Source: AC-32 sp963704005 (GTDB lineage Bacteria > Actinomycetota > Thermoleophilia > Gaiellales > Gaiellaceae). Taken from it: a stretch of DNA of 64,000 nt. Below, piece by piece: positions 55,184 to 64,000 of this stretch. Position 1 is the first letter of the stretch. Each line of letters opens with the position of its first letter. A program made the position numbers and the translations under genes. Location: the NCBI GenBank assembly GCA_963704005.1, contig CAVPGJ010000002.1:1-64000 (forward strand). The letters are read 5' to 3'. The notes below the pieces were generated by a model. That model saw only the letters and a list, made by a program, of their open reading frames with translations, searched no databases and was not told where the DNA came from.

Positions 55184-57769
55184 TACGCGGCGGCGGACTG
55201 CTTCGCGCGGCAGGCGACGGGAGACGACCTGTGAGACGCCGTCGCCGCCCATCGTCACGCCGTAGAGGACGTCGGCCGCCTCCATGGTCGTCTTCTGGTG
55301 GGTGACGACGATGAACTGCGCCCGGTCGGAGTAGCGGCGCAGCAGCTCGACGAAGCGGCCGATGTTGGTGTCGTCGAGGGCCGCCTCGACCTCGTCGAGG
55401 AGGTAGAACGGGCACGGCTTCGCGAGGAAGAGCGCGAACAGGAACGAGATCGCGCCGAGCGCCTTCTCGCCGCCGGAGAGGAGCGAGAGGCGCGTCACGC
55501 GTTTGCCGGGCGGGCGTAGCTCGACCTCGACCCCGGCCTCCGCGCCCTCCTCTTCGGGCTCGGTCAGGCGCAGCCGACCGTGGCCGCCGGGGAAGAGCGT
55601 CGCGGCGACCTCCTCGAAGTGGGTGCTGACCGAGGCAAAGGTCTCGTCGAAGCGCCGCTCGACGGTGTCGGCCAGCTCGGCCCGCAGCTCCTCGAGCTCC
55701 TTCAGGCTCGCCTCGAGATCGGCCCGCTGGTCGACCAGCTCGGTCAGCCGCTCCTTCTCGCGCTCGTGCTCCTCCTTGGCCAGCGGGTTCACCTGGCCGA
55801 GCGATTCACGGCGGCGCTCAAGGCGCTCGATCCTGCCGGCAAGCTCGTCGCGGTCGTGGCCCTCGGCCGGGTCGCCGCCGGCCTCCTCGAGCCGTCTCCG
55901 GGCCTCGTCCGCCTCGGCCTCGAGCCGCGCGCGCTCGACGTCGACAGCCGCGCCCCGCTCGCCCGTCTCGGAGGCCTCGCGGCGCGCCTCGGCCTCCGCC
56001 CCGCCGAGCCGCCGCAGCTCCGTCGCCAGCTCGCCGGCGCGCGTCGCGCCCGCGTCCACTCGCGCCTGCAACGGAGCCTCGAACCGCTTCGCCGCCTCTG
56101 CGGCGCCCGCCAGCGCGGCCGCAAGCCGGTCGGCCAGGAGAGCGAGCGGCTCGACCGGAACCGGTGCGGCCTCGGCAGGCAGCTCCTCGGCCCGCCGCTC
56201 GAGCTCCTCCGCCTCGCGCGCGAGCGAGCGGCGGCGCGCGTCGAGCTGGAGCAGGACCGCCTCCGCCGTCTCGCCGGCGAACCAGAGCTCGCCGCGGTCG
56301 GCGTCGTAGCAGTGGCCCTCGCGGGTGACGAGGACGCCGCGCTCGGCCCGGGCGAGGTCGCCCGGCTCCGCGAGCCAGACGTCCTCCAGGAGCGCCGCCA
56401 CACGCTCGCCGCCCGTCCTGGCCCGCACGCGGCTCGAGAGCGCCTCGGCGCCCACGAGCGGCGGGCGGCCCTTGCGGCCCGGAGCGGTTTGCGGCGGGAC
56501 GAGAACGGCGAGATCGCCGAGCCCTCCGCGCCGCGCGCGGTCGACCAGTTTCAGCGCGGAAGCCGCGTCCGCCGCCACCAGCGCCGCGGCCCGGCCGGAG
56601 AGCGCCGCCGCGACCGCGCGCTCGTAGCCCGCCTCGACCTCCAGCAAGGACAGCGCCAGCCGCTCTCCCTCCTCGGCGAGCGCCCGCGCGGCGGGAGGCA
56701 GCCCTTCGCGCTCGGCGAGCGAATGCTCCAGCGCAGCCAGCCGCTCGCGGGTCAGCCGCGCGCGCTCGCGCAGCGCCTCCCGCTCGGGGTTTCTCGCCGG
56801 CCGCGAGAAGAGCGGCTCGGCCCGAAGCCGCGCGGCCAACTCTCCGGCGGCCTCGCGCCGCAGCTCGATCCGCTCGGCCGCGCTCTTCAGCCGGTAGAGC
56901 GCCGAGGTCGCCCCCTCCCCGCGCCCCGCCGCGCCGGCGAGCTCGTCCTCGACGCGGTTGCGCTCGGCCAGGAGCTCCTCGAGCCGCTCCTCGACGCGCT
57001 TGCGCGCGAGCGCCGCGGCCGTGCGCCGGTCCTCGACCTCGGCCAGCCGCTCGTCCACGGCCGCAAGGTCGAGCTCGGCGAGCCGCGCCCGCAGGCCGGC
57101 GATCTCGCCGCGCAGCTTCTCAGCGCGCTCGGCCGCGCTCGCCTGGAGCGCCAACGGTCGCAGCCGCGCCTTCACCTCGGACTCGAGATCGCGGGCGCGC
57201 TCGACCTGCAGCTGCACCCGCGCCAGCTTCAGCTCAGCCCGGTGGCGGCGCCGCTTGAACTTGCCGAGCCCGGCCGCGTCCTCGATCAGGATTCGCCGCT
57301 CCTCGGGCTTGCTCGCCAGGATCTCCTCGACCTTGCCCTGGCTGATCACCGAGCCGTGGCTGCCGCCGAGCCCGACGTCCGCGAGCAGCTCGACGAGGTC
57401 GGTGCGGCGCACGTTCGCACGGTTGATCAGGTACTGACCCTCGCCGCCGCGGTGCAGCCGCCTCGCGACCGAGATCTCGGAGAACTCGAGCCCCGCGAAG
57501 GCGCCGTCCTCGTTGTCGAACAGCAGCTCCACTTCGCAGTGGTCGGCCGCCGGCCGGTCGGCCGCGCCGGCGAAGAGGACGTCGTCGGGCTTCTCGGCCC
57601 GCAGCTCGTGCGGGCTCAGGCTGCCCGAGGCCCAGAGCAGCGCGTCGGCGACGTTCGACTTGCCTGACCCGTTCGGCCCGACGACGACGGCGACCCCCGG
57701 CTCGAGCCGCACCTCGACCGGGTCCGGGAACGACTTGAAGCCACGCAGCTTGATCGCACGTAGGTGCAC
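55013..57769 (-). CDS. smc: chromosome partition protein SMC, short form
   Basis: SMC ATPase of 918 residues as read. N-terminal Walker A VVGPNGSGKSNVADALLW near 30-47, VISQGKVEEILASKPEERR, coiled coil, a hinge near 370-490 (ALSGRAAALVAADAASALKLV), second coil, and a C-terminal LSGGEKALGAISFLFALF with Walker B FYLLDEVEAALDDTN. Arms are about 200 residues each, shorter than in usual 1150-1200-residue SMCs. The last 60 residues duplicate the frame of the LanC-like gene; one indel near 55205 would end SMC at the TAG 55185-55183, coupled to that gene. GTG 57769 has TAGCCT (57784-57779) 9 nt upstream. Confidence 0.92.
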   Translation of the reverse strand: MHLRAIKLRGFKSFPDPVEVRLEPGVAVVVGPNGSGKSNVADALLWASGSLSPHELRAEKPDDVLFAGAADRPAADHCEVELLFDNEDGAFAGLEFSEISVARRLHRGGEGQYLINRANVRRTDLVELLADVGLGGSHGSVISQGKVEEILASKPEERRILIEDAAGLGKFKRRRHRAELKLARVQLQVERARDLESEVKARLRPLALQASAAERAEKLRGEIAGLRARLAELDLAAVDERLAEVEDRRTAAALARKRVEERLEELLAERNRVEDELAGAAGRGEGATSALYRLKSAAERIELRREAAGELAARLRAEPLFSRPARNPEREALRERARLTRERLAALEHSLAEREGLPPAARALAEEGERLALSLLEVEAGYERAVAAALSGRAAALVAADAASALKLVDRARRGGLGDLAVLVPPQTAPGRKGRPPLVGAEALSSRVRARTGGERVAALLEDVWLAEPGDLARAERGVLVTREGHCYDADRGELWFAGETAEAVLLQLDARRRSLAREAEELERRAEELPAEAAPVPVEPLALLADRLAAALAGAAEAAKRFEAPLQARVDAGATRAGELATELRRLGGAEAEARREASETGERGAAVDVERARLEAEADEARRRLEEAGGDPAEGHDRDELAGRIERLERRRESLGQVNPLAKEEHEREKERLTELVDQRADLEASLKELEELRAELADTVERRFDETFASVSTHFEEVAATLFPGGHGRLRLTEPEEEGAEAGVEVELRPPGKRVTRLSLLSGGEKALGAISFLFALFLAKPCPFYLLDEVEAALDDTNIGRFVELLRRYSDRAQFIVVTHQKTTMEAADVLYGVTMGGDGVSQVVSRRLPREAVRRRVVLYTPAGFEPLTDEPWDEARVRGGIRAVVADADAGFRPGRALAGERVGRLGHDAAR

Positions 57770-57802
57770 GCGCGCCGGAGGCTAGCTATCGACGCGGACG
57801 TC

Positions 57803-59286
57803 TCACTTCCCAGCGGCGAGCGAGAACTGCATGATTCGCACCCCGACCGTCGGCGACGAGCCGAGCTGGTAGAGCTTGGCGCCGGGGCCGATCCGTACGT
57901 CGGTGATCATGGGCCCGCACCCAGCACGTCCGCTCAGGTTCTCCCCCTCCTCGCTGGCGCTCGGCAGCGCAAAGAGCGTGCGACTCGGCCCGCTGCGTGC
58001 CAGGCGCAGCACCAGGTACTCCGCCTCTACGCTCGCGCAGCGATTTCCAGCAGGGCCAGTCAGGGCGCGCGACCCGAAGAACGACGACCGGGTCGCCGCC
58101 GACGAGCGCCGGCGTGGCGGACAGGGACTCGCTGATCGTGGTCCGGCTGGTGATCCGCCAGGCGCGCAGGACCCGACCCGCCCGGTTGATCAGGGCGAAG
58201 CGCTGCTCGTAGGGCAGAAGCCGCGCAGAGCCCCTTCTCGCAGCCGGCAGCAGTCGACACGAGCCGCAGCCCACCCGGCAGTGGCTGGTAGTGCAGCCTC
58301 TGTCGCAGCTGATAGGAGACGCTGAGCGGGCGTCCGGCGGGCGTGGCCGCCGGGACCCAACTGTTCCCTCCCCGCGGCTCCACGACTCCACCGGCCAAGT
58401 AGAGCGTGCCATCCGGCCCGAGACGGAGTCGGCTGTTCGCGATGTTGGTAGCGAGCTTGCTCGTCCAGAGCACGTGTCCGGTGACTCGTCAGCCGGCTCA
58501 GCCCCAGGGCGGGCACGCCGGGCGTCATGCTCTTGAAGGAGACGTAGAGGCTGCCCGCGGGGCCGCGCGCGAAGTCGGCCACCCCGTGGCAACGAGGCAA
58601 GCGAGATCGCGCGCGGATGAGCGTTCGGCTGTCCGGGCGGCCACACGAGCAGCCGCCTATTGAACTGGTCGATCAGCCACACCGACCGATCCGGGGCGAC
58701 CTGGAAGGACCACGGCCCGAGCACCTGTCCCCTCAATCCCGATGCCAACGTCCTTCGGGCCGGCACTCGCGACGACCGCCTCGGGGGCGCGCAGCTGGCC
58801 GAAGCGGTGGGTCCCGAGCTTGATGACCTGCGCTCCGGTGAGAACACGGACAGACTCGAGGCCGGCAGGGACCCTGACCGAGCGGCCGCTCTTCCGGTCA
58901 TGGATGACCGCGTAGTAGAAGAGCCAGTGCCCGCGCACGAGCGATGCGGGCGCGAATCCACGCAAGAGCCGCAGCTCGTCCTGCCAGGTGAGCGGCTGCG
59001 GGCTCTTTCTCCAGTGCAAGGTGACGCGCGTGAACCCGTGCTGCAGGTCGTTGCGCACGTACAGGACTCCGGTCGCCGCAGGAAGCTTCAGCGTGTTGTA
59101 CCCGACCTCGACCCGCTCGCCCGGGGCGACGAGAGGCGGCGGAAAGTGCTGCTGGACGACCTTCAGCTTGGCGACGGTCGGCGCCGAGGGCGCGCTTGCC
59201 GCCACGAGCAAGAGGCTGCCGCCGAGCACGGCAATCATCAAAGCGACCGCTCTCAGCAGCCGACTCCTGGCTGACGCCCTGTACAT
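57803..59286 (-). pseudogene. exported beta-propeller-like protein, five frameshifts
   Basis: From ATG 59286: signal peptide (AVALMIAVLGGSLLLVAASA), then a domain with YNTLKLPAATGVLYVRNDL, then repeats such as GPWSFQVAPDRSVWLIDQFN, FARGPAGSLYVSFKSM and LRLGPDGTLYLAGGVVEP typical of NHL-like or similar propellers, ending in VGVRIMQFSLAAGK at 57803. The frame changes near 58735, 58590, 58480, 58220 and 58020. Between shifts the translation is clean with no in-frame stops, which suggests indels in the assembly rather than an old pseudogene. Function unknown; acts outside the cell. Between smc and rnc. Confidence 0.65.
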
Positions 59287-59373
59287 GACACCACCCCCTG
59301 CAATTTCAAGGGTGACTGCTCAGCGAGGCGCCCGCATCGGCGGGAGCGCTGATTCGAGCTGTGGGGATCTACG

Positions 59374-59400
59374 GAAAAGGGCCGCTAGGCGGCCCTTTTC
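59374..59400. terminator. intrinsic terminator, bidirectional
   Basis: Perfect 12-bp stem (GAAAAGGGCCGC/GCGGCCCTTTTC) with a TAG loop; four T on each strand. Lies directly after the DUF1059 gene and before the propeller gene. The clearest Rho-independent terminator in the window. Confidence 0.8.
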
Positions 59401-59419
59401 GTGAGCTCAGCCGGCCCGG

Positions 59420-59578
59420 CTACTCGTCGACGACCATGCCCGCGAGCACTTCGCGCGGGAACTGGTCGGCCATGTCGGCGTGCACCTCCTGGACGTGGGC
59501 CTCGGCGTTGTCGAGGACCTCGTCCTCGGTCTCGCCGCGGATCGTCTCGCCGCACGCGCAATTGATCACCTTCGCCAT
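59420..59578 (-). CDS. DUF1059 small protein
   Basis: Short protein of 52 residues: MAKVINCACGETIRGETEDE at the start, then VLDNAEAHVQEVHADM and a C-terminal acidic end. The CxC pair and the histidines match the small DUF1059 family, a possible metal-binding protein of unknown function. ATG 59578 follows an excellent AAAGGAGG ribosome site 4-5 nt upstream, and a TAGCAT box (59612-59607) 28 nt upstream would give a short leader. Its own promoter and the terminator at 59374-59400 make it a single-gene unit between rnc and the propeller gene. Confidence 0.8.
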   Translation of the reverse strand: MAKVINCACGETIRGETEDEVLDNAEAHVQEVHADMADQFPREVLAGMVVDE

Positions 59579-59609
59579 GGTTCCTCCTTTCACGGGAGCG
59601 GACCGGATG

Positions 59610-60365
59610 CTACGCGGCGTTGGCCAGCCGGTCGAGGGCCTGGCGGGCGGCGGCCTGTTCGGCGGCCTTCTTGGAACGGCCGCTGCCGACGCCCACCTCC
59701 TCGCCGCCGATCACGGCGGCGCAGCGGAAGGTGCGGTCGTGCGGCGGGCCCTGAACGTCGAGCACCGTGTACGAGACCTGGAGCCCGCGGCGGGCGAGCT
59801 CCTCCTGCAACTCGGTCTTGTGGTCGACGTGGCTCGTTAGCGCATAGGCGACCCGGCCCTCGAAGGCGGCCACGACGGCCTCCTCGACGCTTTCGAAGCC
59901 GTGCTCGAGGTAGACGGCTGCGAGCGAGGCCTCGAGCAGCGCCGCGAGCACGTTCCGGTTCCGCGAGAGCTTCTTCAGCTCCTCCTCGGGGACGAGCCCG
60001 GCGCCGCGCTCGGCGAGCAGCTTGCCGAGCCCGAGCTCCCGTGCGACCACCGCGCAGCTCGCCCGCGAGACGACGTGCGAGCGGATCTTCGCCATCCGGC
60101 CTTCGGAGAAGTCCGGGTAGCGCTCGTACAGCGCCCGCGCCACCGCCAGCTCCAGGACGCTGTCGCCGAGGAACTCCAGGCGCTCGTAGGACGAGGCGCG
60201 GTCCGGCGCCCAGGAGCTGTGGGTCAGGACGTTCTCGAGCCGGTCCGCCGGCAGCGCGGCGATCAGCTTGTTCAGCGGGTCGGGCCGGCCTTGTGGGGCG
60301 CGGCTACTGGTGCGTGGTGACGTAGTCGACGGCCTGCCCGACGGTCTGGATCTTCTGGGCGTCAT
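59610..60365 (-). CDS. rnc: ribonuclease III
   Basis: RNase III: catalytic signature ERLEFLGDSVLELAVA, HKTELQEELARRG linking to the C-terminal dsRNA-binding domain (GSGRSKKAAEQAAARQALDRL). Processes rRNA and other double-stranded RNAs. The only canonical start in frame near the 5' end is ATG 60365, which would give 251 residues and overlap acpP by 62 bp with an unlike-family first 30 residues; the conserved part begins at LNKLIAALPADRLENVLTH, whose first codon is CTG 60275. So the true start may be that CTG. Downstream of acpP as in many bacteria. Confidence 0.94.
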   Translation of the reverse strand: MTPRRSRPSGRPSTTSPRTSSRAPQGRPDPLNKLIAALPADRLENVLTHSSWAPDRASSYERLEFLGDSVLELAVARALYERYPDFSEGRMAKIRSHVVSRASCAVVARELGLGKLLAERGAGLVPEEELKKLSRNRNVLAALLEASLAAVYLEHGFESVEEAVVAAFEGRVAYALTSHVDHKTELQEELARRGLQVSYTVLDVQGPPHDRTFRCAAVIGGEEVGVGSGRSKKAAEQAAARQALDRLANAA

Positions 60366-60549
60366 CGTCCGAGATCTTGATCCCGAACTGGTCCTCCAGC
60401 TCCATGATCAGCTCCACGAGATCGAGCGAGTCGGCGTCGAGGTCCTCCTGGAAGGAGGCTTCTTCCGTGACCTCGTTCTCGTCGACCCCGAGCTGTTCCG
60501 TCAGGACGTCCTTGACCCGCTCGAAAACTTCCTCTCGCGTTGCCGCCAT
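60304..60549 (-). CDS. acpP: acyl carrier protein
   Basis: ACP of 81 residues: acidic helix bundle with the phosphopantetheine serine in the DADSLDLVELIMELE motif. Carries growing chains in fatty acid synthesis. Starts 1 nt after the plsX stop. A TAGCAT box (60601-60596) in the 3' end of plsX could give an extra transcript with a leader of about 40 nt, which would let ACP be made in excess. Confidence 0.97.
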   Translation of the reverse strand: MAATREEVFERVKDVLTEQLGVDENEVTEEASFQEDLDADSLDLVELIMELEDQFGIKISDDDAQKIQTVGQAVDYVTTHQ

Positions 60550-60550
60550 G

Positions 60551-61579
60551 TCACCTCGCTTGCCTTGGGGATTCGGAGCGCGCGGATGCTAACACTCTTT
60601 CCGGCAGGCGCTGGGCGAGTCGGCCGACGACGTCGTGCTCGACTCCGCGGGCGGCGAGCCGGATGGCGTTCGCGACCGCCAGACGCGAGGAGTTGCCATG
60701 TGCGATCACGGCGAGACCGCGCAGGCCGAGCAGGTACGCGCCGCCGTAGGTGTCGGGGTCCAGGCGGCTACGCATCCCGCGCGCCGCGGGCCGAATCAAC
60801 AGCCCTCCGACGCGTCCGCGACGACTCGCGGTGATCTCCTCGCGGAGGGCGTCGAGCACCGTCACAATCGTCCCCTCCATCAGCTTGAGGACGACGTTGC
60901 CGGTGAACCCGTCGCAGACGACGACGTCGGCCGCGCCGCGCAGAAGGTCGCGGCTCTCGGTGTTGCCCTTGAAGTTGAGCTCCTCGGCGGCGGCGAGCAG
61001 GTCGTGCGTCTCGAGCGTCAGCTGGTTGCCCTTCTCGGGCTCCTCGCCGATCGACAGCAGGCGCACCTCCGGGTTCGGCGTGCCGAGGACCTCCTCGGCG
61101 AAGACCGAGCCCATGTAGGCGAACTGCAGCAGGTGCTCGGGCCTGGCGTCGGCGTTCGCACCCGAGTCGATCAGGACGGACGGCCTCTCGGACGGGATCA
61201 CGACCGCGATCGCCGGGCGCGCGACGCCGGGGAGCCGCCGCAGCTCTAGGAAGCAGGCGGCGAGCATCGCGCCGGTGTTCCCGGCGGAGACCACCGCGTC
61301 CGCCTTGTCCTCGCCGACGGCGCGGCAGGCGGCGACGAGGGAGCTGTCCGGCTTCGCCTTCACGGCCTCGGCCGGCTTCTCGTCCATGCCGATCGCCTGG
61401 GTGGTCTCGACGAGCTCGAGGCCCTGCGTGTCGAGGCCGGCCGGGCCGAACAGGATCGGCTGGATCTCGCCGGAGGCCGCCTCGGCCGCGCCGGCCACCA
61501 CTTCTTCCGGCGCGCGGTCACCGCCCAGCGCGTCGACCGCGACGCGGATCACCCCCGAGGGTGTTTCCGCTGAACTCAC
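60551..61579 (-). CDS. plsX: phosphate acyltransferase PlsX
   Basis: PlsX of 342 residues: IRVAVDALGGDRAPEEVVAGA start, VSAGNTGAMLAACFLELRRLPGV, VLIDSGANADARPEHLLQFA, DVVVCDGFTGNVVLKLMEGT and GGAYLLGLRGLAVIAHGNSS. Makes acyl-phosphate from acyl-ACP for phospholipid synthesis. Start GTG 61579. Repeat copy 2 fills the 75-bp gap to rpmF. Usual order rpmF, plsX, acpP, rnc. Confidence 0.96.
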   Translation of the reverse strand: MSSAETPSGVIRVAVDALGGDRAPEEVVAGAAEAASGEIQPILFGPAGLDTQGLELVETTQAIGMDEKPAEAVKAKPDSSLVAACRAVGEDKADAVVSAGNTGAMLAACFLELRRLPGVARPAIAVVIPSERPSVLIDSGANADARPEHLLQFAYMGSVFAEEVLGTPNPEVRLLSIGEEPEKGNQLTLETHDLLAAAEELNFKGNTESRDLLRGAADVVVCDGFTGNVVLKLMEGTIVTVLDALREEITASRRGRVGGLLIRPAARGMRSRLDPDTYGGAYLLGLRGLAVIAHGNSSRLAVANAIRLAARGVEHDVVGRLAQRLPERVLASARSESPRQAR

Positions 61580-61584
61580 TTGGT

Positions 61585-61655
61585 TCGACCGGTCATTTCA
61601 GACGGACACGCGAGCGGAGCTCACGTGTCCTGAGGTCGGCATCGCAAGCGACGCC
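61585..61655 (+). repeat. two-hairpin intergenic repeat, copy 2
   Basis: TCGACCGGTCATTTCAGACG as in copy 1, hairpin 1 (61604-61615 with 61619-61630, 11 of 12 paired) and hairpin 2 (61638-61645 with 61648-61655, 7 of 8). Arms differ from copy 1 by paired changes that keep the stems. Lies just upstream of plsX. Confidence 0.78.
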
Positions 61656-61843
61656 TATGGCGCGGGTGTTCGGAGCGGCTCTATCTCTCGGCCCGCGTAG
61701 GTCTTGCAGACCGGGCACATCCGGTGCGGCCGCTTGGGCGAGCCACACTGCGGGCAGAGGTTCAGGCGCGGCGCCTCGATCTTGTGCGTCGCGCGCCGCT
61801 TGTCCCGGCGCGACTTGGACGTTTTCTTCTTGGGGACGGCCAT
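61655..61843 (-). CDS. rpmF: 50S ribosomal protein L32
   Basis: L32 of 62 residues: MAVPKKKTSKSRRDKRRATH then a four-cysteine zinc ribbon (LNLCPQCGSPKRPHRMCPVC). The zinc form is the usual one. ATG 61843 has TATACT (61858-61853) 9 nt upstream, the best -10 match in the window, so a leaderless transcript for rpmF-plsX-acpP is likely. Upstream, an ABC-F gene separates it from yceD. Confidence 0.96.
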   Translation of the reverse strand: MAVPKKKTSKSRRDKRRATHKIEAPRLNLCPQCGSPKRPHRMCPVCKTYAGREIEPLRTPAP

Positions 61844-61862
61844 CGGCGGCGCAGTATAGCCA

Positions 61863-61910
61863 GGGGTCAGACCCCGCCTGGACCCGGGGTCAGACCCCGG
61901 CCGGCCGGGG

Positions 61911-61919
<9 letters not shown>
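61863..61919. repeat. three copies of palindrome GGGGTC-A-GACCCC
   Basis: Perfect 13-bp copies at 61863-61875, 61886-61898 and 61907-61919. The last holds the stop codon of the ABC-F gene. Such palindromes are widely scattered in some high-GC genomes; here they separate the ABC-F gene from rpmF. Confidence 0.85.
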
Positions 61920-63230
<1,311 letters not shown>

Positions 63231-63305
63231 ACGGGCCTCCTGACGAAAGGGAAAGGCACCCCGGAGGGCGCGGAACGCTGATTTCGTCGTTAGGCCCGCA
63301 TAGGT

Positions 63306-63338
63306 CGGCGCCTAAGCGCCGTCTCTGATCTTAGAGAC
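63306..63338. terminator. two adjacent hairpins after yceD
   Basis: Perfect 6-bp stems CGGCGC/GCGCCG (63306-63321, loop CTAA) and GTCTCT/AGAGAC (63321-63338, loop GATCTT). The second includes the end of yceD. Together they could end or pause transcription before the ABC-F gene. The first also resembles hairpin 2 of the dispersed repeat. Confidence 0.4.
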
Positions 63339-63837
63339 GATCGCGGAGCTCGGCCAGCGCGGACCAGCGCGAGTCGGGCTCGGGCTCGCCGTGATCGTGC
63401 GGCTCGCGGTTCAGGTTCTTGCCGCAGACCGGGCAGAGGCCGGCGCAGTCGTCCTTGCAGAGGATCTTGTCGGGCAGCTCGAGCGCGAGCGCGTCACGCG
63501 CCCAGGCGGAGAGGTCGAGCTGGTCGTTCTCGAGGTACGGCGTGCGCAGCTCCTCGTCCTCGGGCGAGTTCGCCTGGTACTCGCGCGCCGAGATCGGCAG
63601 GTCGAGCACGGCGTCCTCGAGGCAGCGGAAGCACGGGCCGTGCAGGCGGACGTGGAAGCTCAGCTCGAAGACGGTCCCGCTCGAGGCGCGCGTGATCGTC
63701 AGCTCCGCGGGCACCGCCTCGGGGACCGGCAGGTAGCGCTGGCCGCCGAGCTCGAGCGGCTCGAGCTCGATCTCGCGCTCGTCCCGGAATTGCTCGCCGG
63801 GGCGAATTTTGAGCGTACGCAGGTTCAACGTGGTCAT
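63331..63837 (-). CDS. yceD: YceD/DUF177 family protein
   Basis: DUF177 protein of 168 residues. Zinc-like cysteine motifs CFRCLED in the middle and CKDDCAGLCPVCGKNL near the end, with an acidic second half. The family is linked to 23S rRNA processing and L32 levels and is normally next to rpmF. ATG 63837 is preferred over TTG 63861: TACCGT (63850-63845) ends 7 nt before it. Confidence 0.9.
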   Translation of the reverse strand: MTTLNLRTLKIRPGEQFRDEREIELEPLELGGQRYLPVPEAVPAELTITRASSGTVFELSFHVRLHGPCFRCLEDAVLDLPISAREYQANSPEDEELRTPYLENDQLDLSAWARDALALELPDKILCKDDCAGLCPVCGKNLNREPHDHGEPEPDSRWSALAELRDRL

Positions 63838-63862
63838 CTCGACCACGGTAGCAACGGGCAAA

Positions 63863-63934
63863 GGCGCCGCAACGCGGCGCCGTTTCAGGGTGCGCGGGCT
63901 TGGCCCGTGCGCCCGTCTGAAATGACCGGTCGAC
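63863..63934 (-). repeat. two-hairpin intergenic repeat, copy 3
   Basis: In reverse orientation to copies 1 and 2: GGCGCCGC/GCGGCGCC (63863-63870 with 63874-63881, perfect 8 bp), then hairpin 1 (63888-63899 with 63903-63914, 10 normal pairs and 2 G-T), then the shared GAAATGACCGGTCGA end. Lies between yceD and the gene that runs off the window. Confidence 0.78.
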
Positions 63935-63958
63935 CCACTCGAAGAAGCCGGATCCCTC

Positions 63959-64000
63959 CTAGGAGCGGCGAACGAGCTCGTCGAGCGGCTTGCGGTTCGC
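63959..64000 (-). CDS. C-terminal end of an unidentified gene (partial)
   Basis: Thirteen codons ending in TAG at 63961-63959, giving ANRKPLDELVRRS. The gene starts beyond the window. Position suggests the usual neighbour of yceD, but these residues are too few to name it. Confidence 0.4.
   Translation of the reverse strand, partial: ANRKPLDELVRRS

Overview
The window is GC-rich chromosomal DNA with tightly packed, often overlapping genes, many GTG, TTG or probable CTG starts, and -10 promoter boxes of the TANNNT type just upstream of start codons. Together with the gene order around plsX-rnc-smc-ftsY-ffh and the large zinc-ribbon/cyclase/AAA/TPR regulator, this points to a high-GC actinobacterium (Actinomycetota), perhaps a Thermoleophilia-like lineage. 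That placement is inference from gene style and order only. I see no tRNA, rRNA, CRISPR array, prophage, transposase or replication origin.

Region 1 (1-14.3 kb) is general metabolism: two SAM methyltransferases; a minus-strand operon of a DapA-like aldolase, a DAO-family FAD enzyme and the giant cyclase/ATPase regulator; a divergent plus-strand pair (enoyl-CoA hydratase and biotin carboxylase/BCCP) that fits branched-chain acyl-CoA breakdown; an SCP2 protein; a fosmidomycin-resistance-type MFS pump; leucyl aminopeptidase coupled to an acyl-CoA dehydrogenase.

Region 2 (14.3-22 kb) is a copper and cytochrome-oxidase biogenesis island: two tandem CtaG-family proteins, a YcnI/DUF1775 protein, a CopC-CopD fusion, a 40-residue membrane microprotein, a lipoprotein and further membrane or secreted proteins. 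Region 3 (22-38.5 kb) holds a secreted-type phosphoesterase, a DUF4407 protein, a persulfide-dioxygenase/rhodanese protein, threonine deaminase overlapping a MeaB GTPase, an MFS permease, an HisC-type aminotransferase, a cupin, the three-gene NAD(P) transhydrogenase with a structured leader before its second gene, an ABC-2 exporter, an ornithine cyclodeaminase-family gene with a second degenerate copy of its 3' end, and an FAD amine oxidase.

Region 4 (38.5-64 kb, almost all minus strand) is a long housekeeping backbone read from right to left: yceD, rpmF, plsX, acpP, rnc, smc, ftsY, ffh, rpsP, khpA, rimM, trmD, lepB, rplS, rnhB, yraN, comM, dprA. Other genes sit at its seams: an ABC-F ATPase, a DUF1059 protein, a secreted repeat protein, a LanC-like protein, a sugar ABC transporter with an oxidoreductase, a metallophosphoesterase and a solitary DNA methyltransferase.

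Three themes cut across the window. First, about two dozen genes have a -10 box only 6-10 nt before the start codon, which predicts widespread leaderless transcription. Second, at least five copies of a two-hairpin intergenic repeat occur, plus two other palindrome families. Third, many genes are broken by single-base frameshifts while their translations stay family-like on both sides, which looks more like assembly indels than decay, so those genes should be read as probably intact in the organism.
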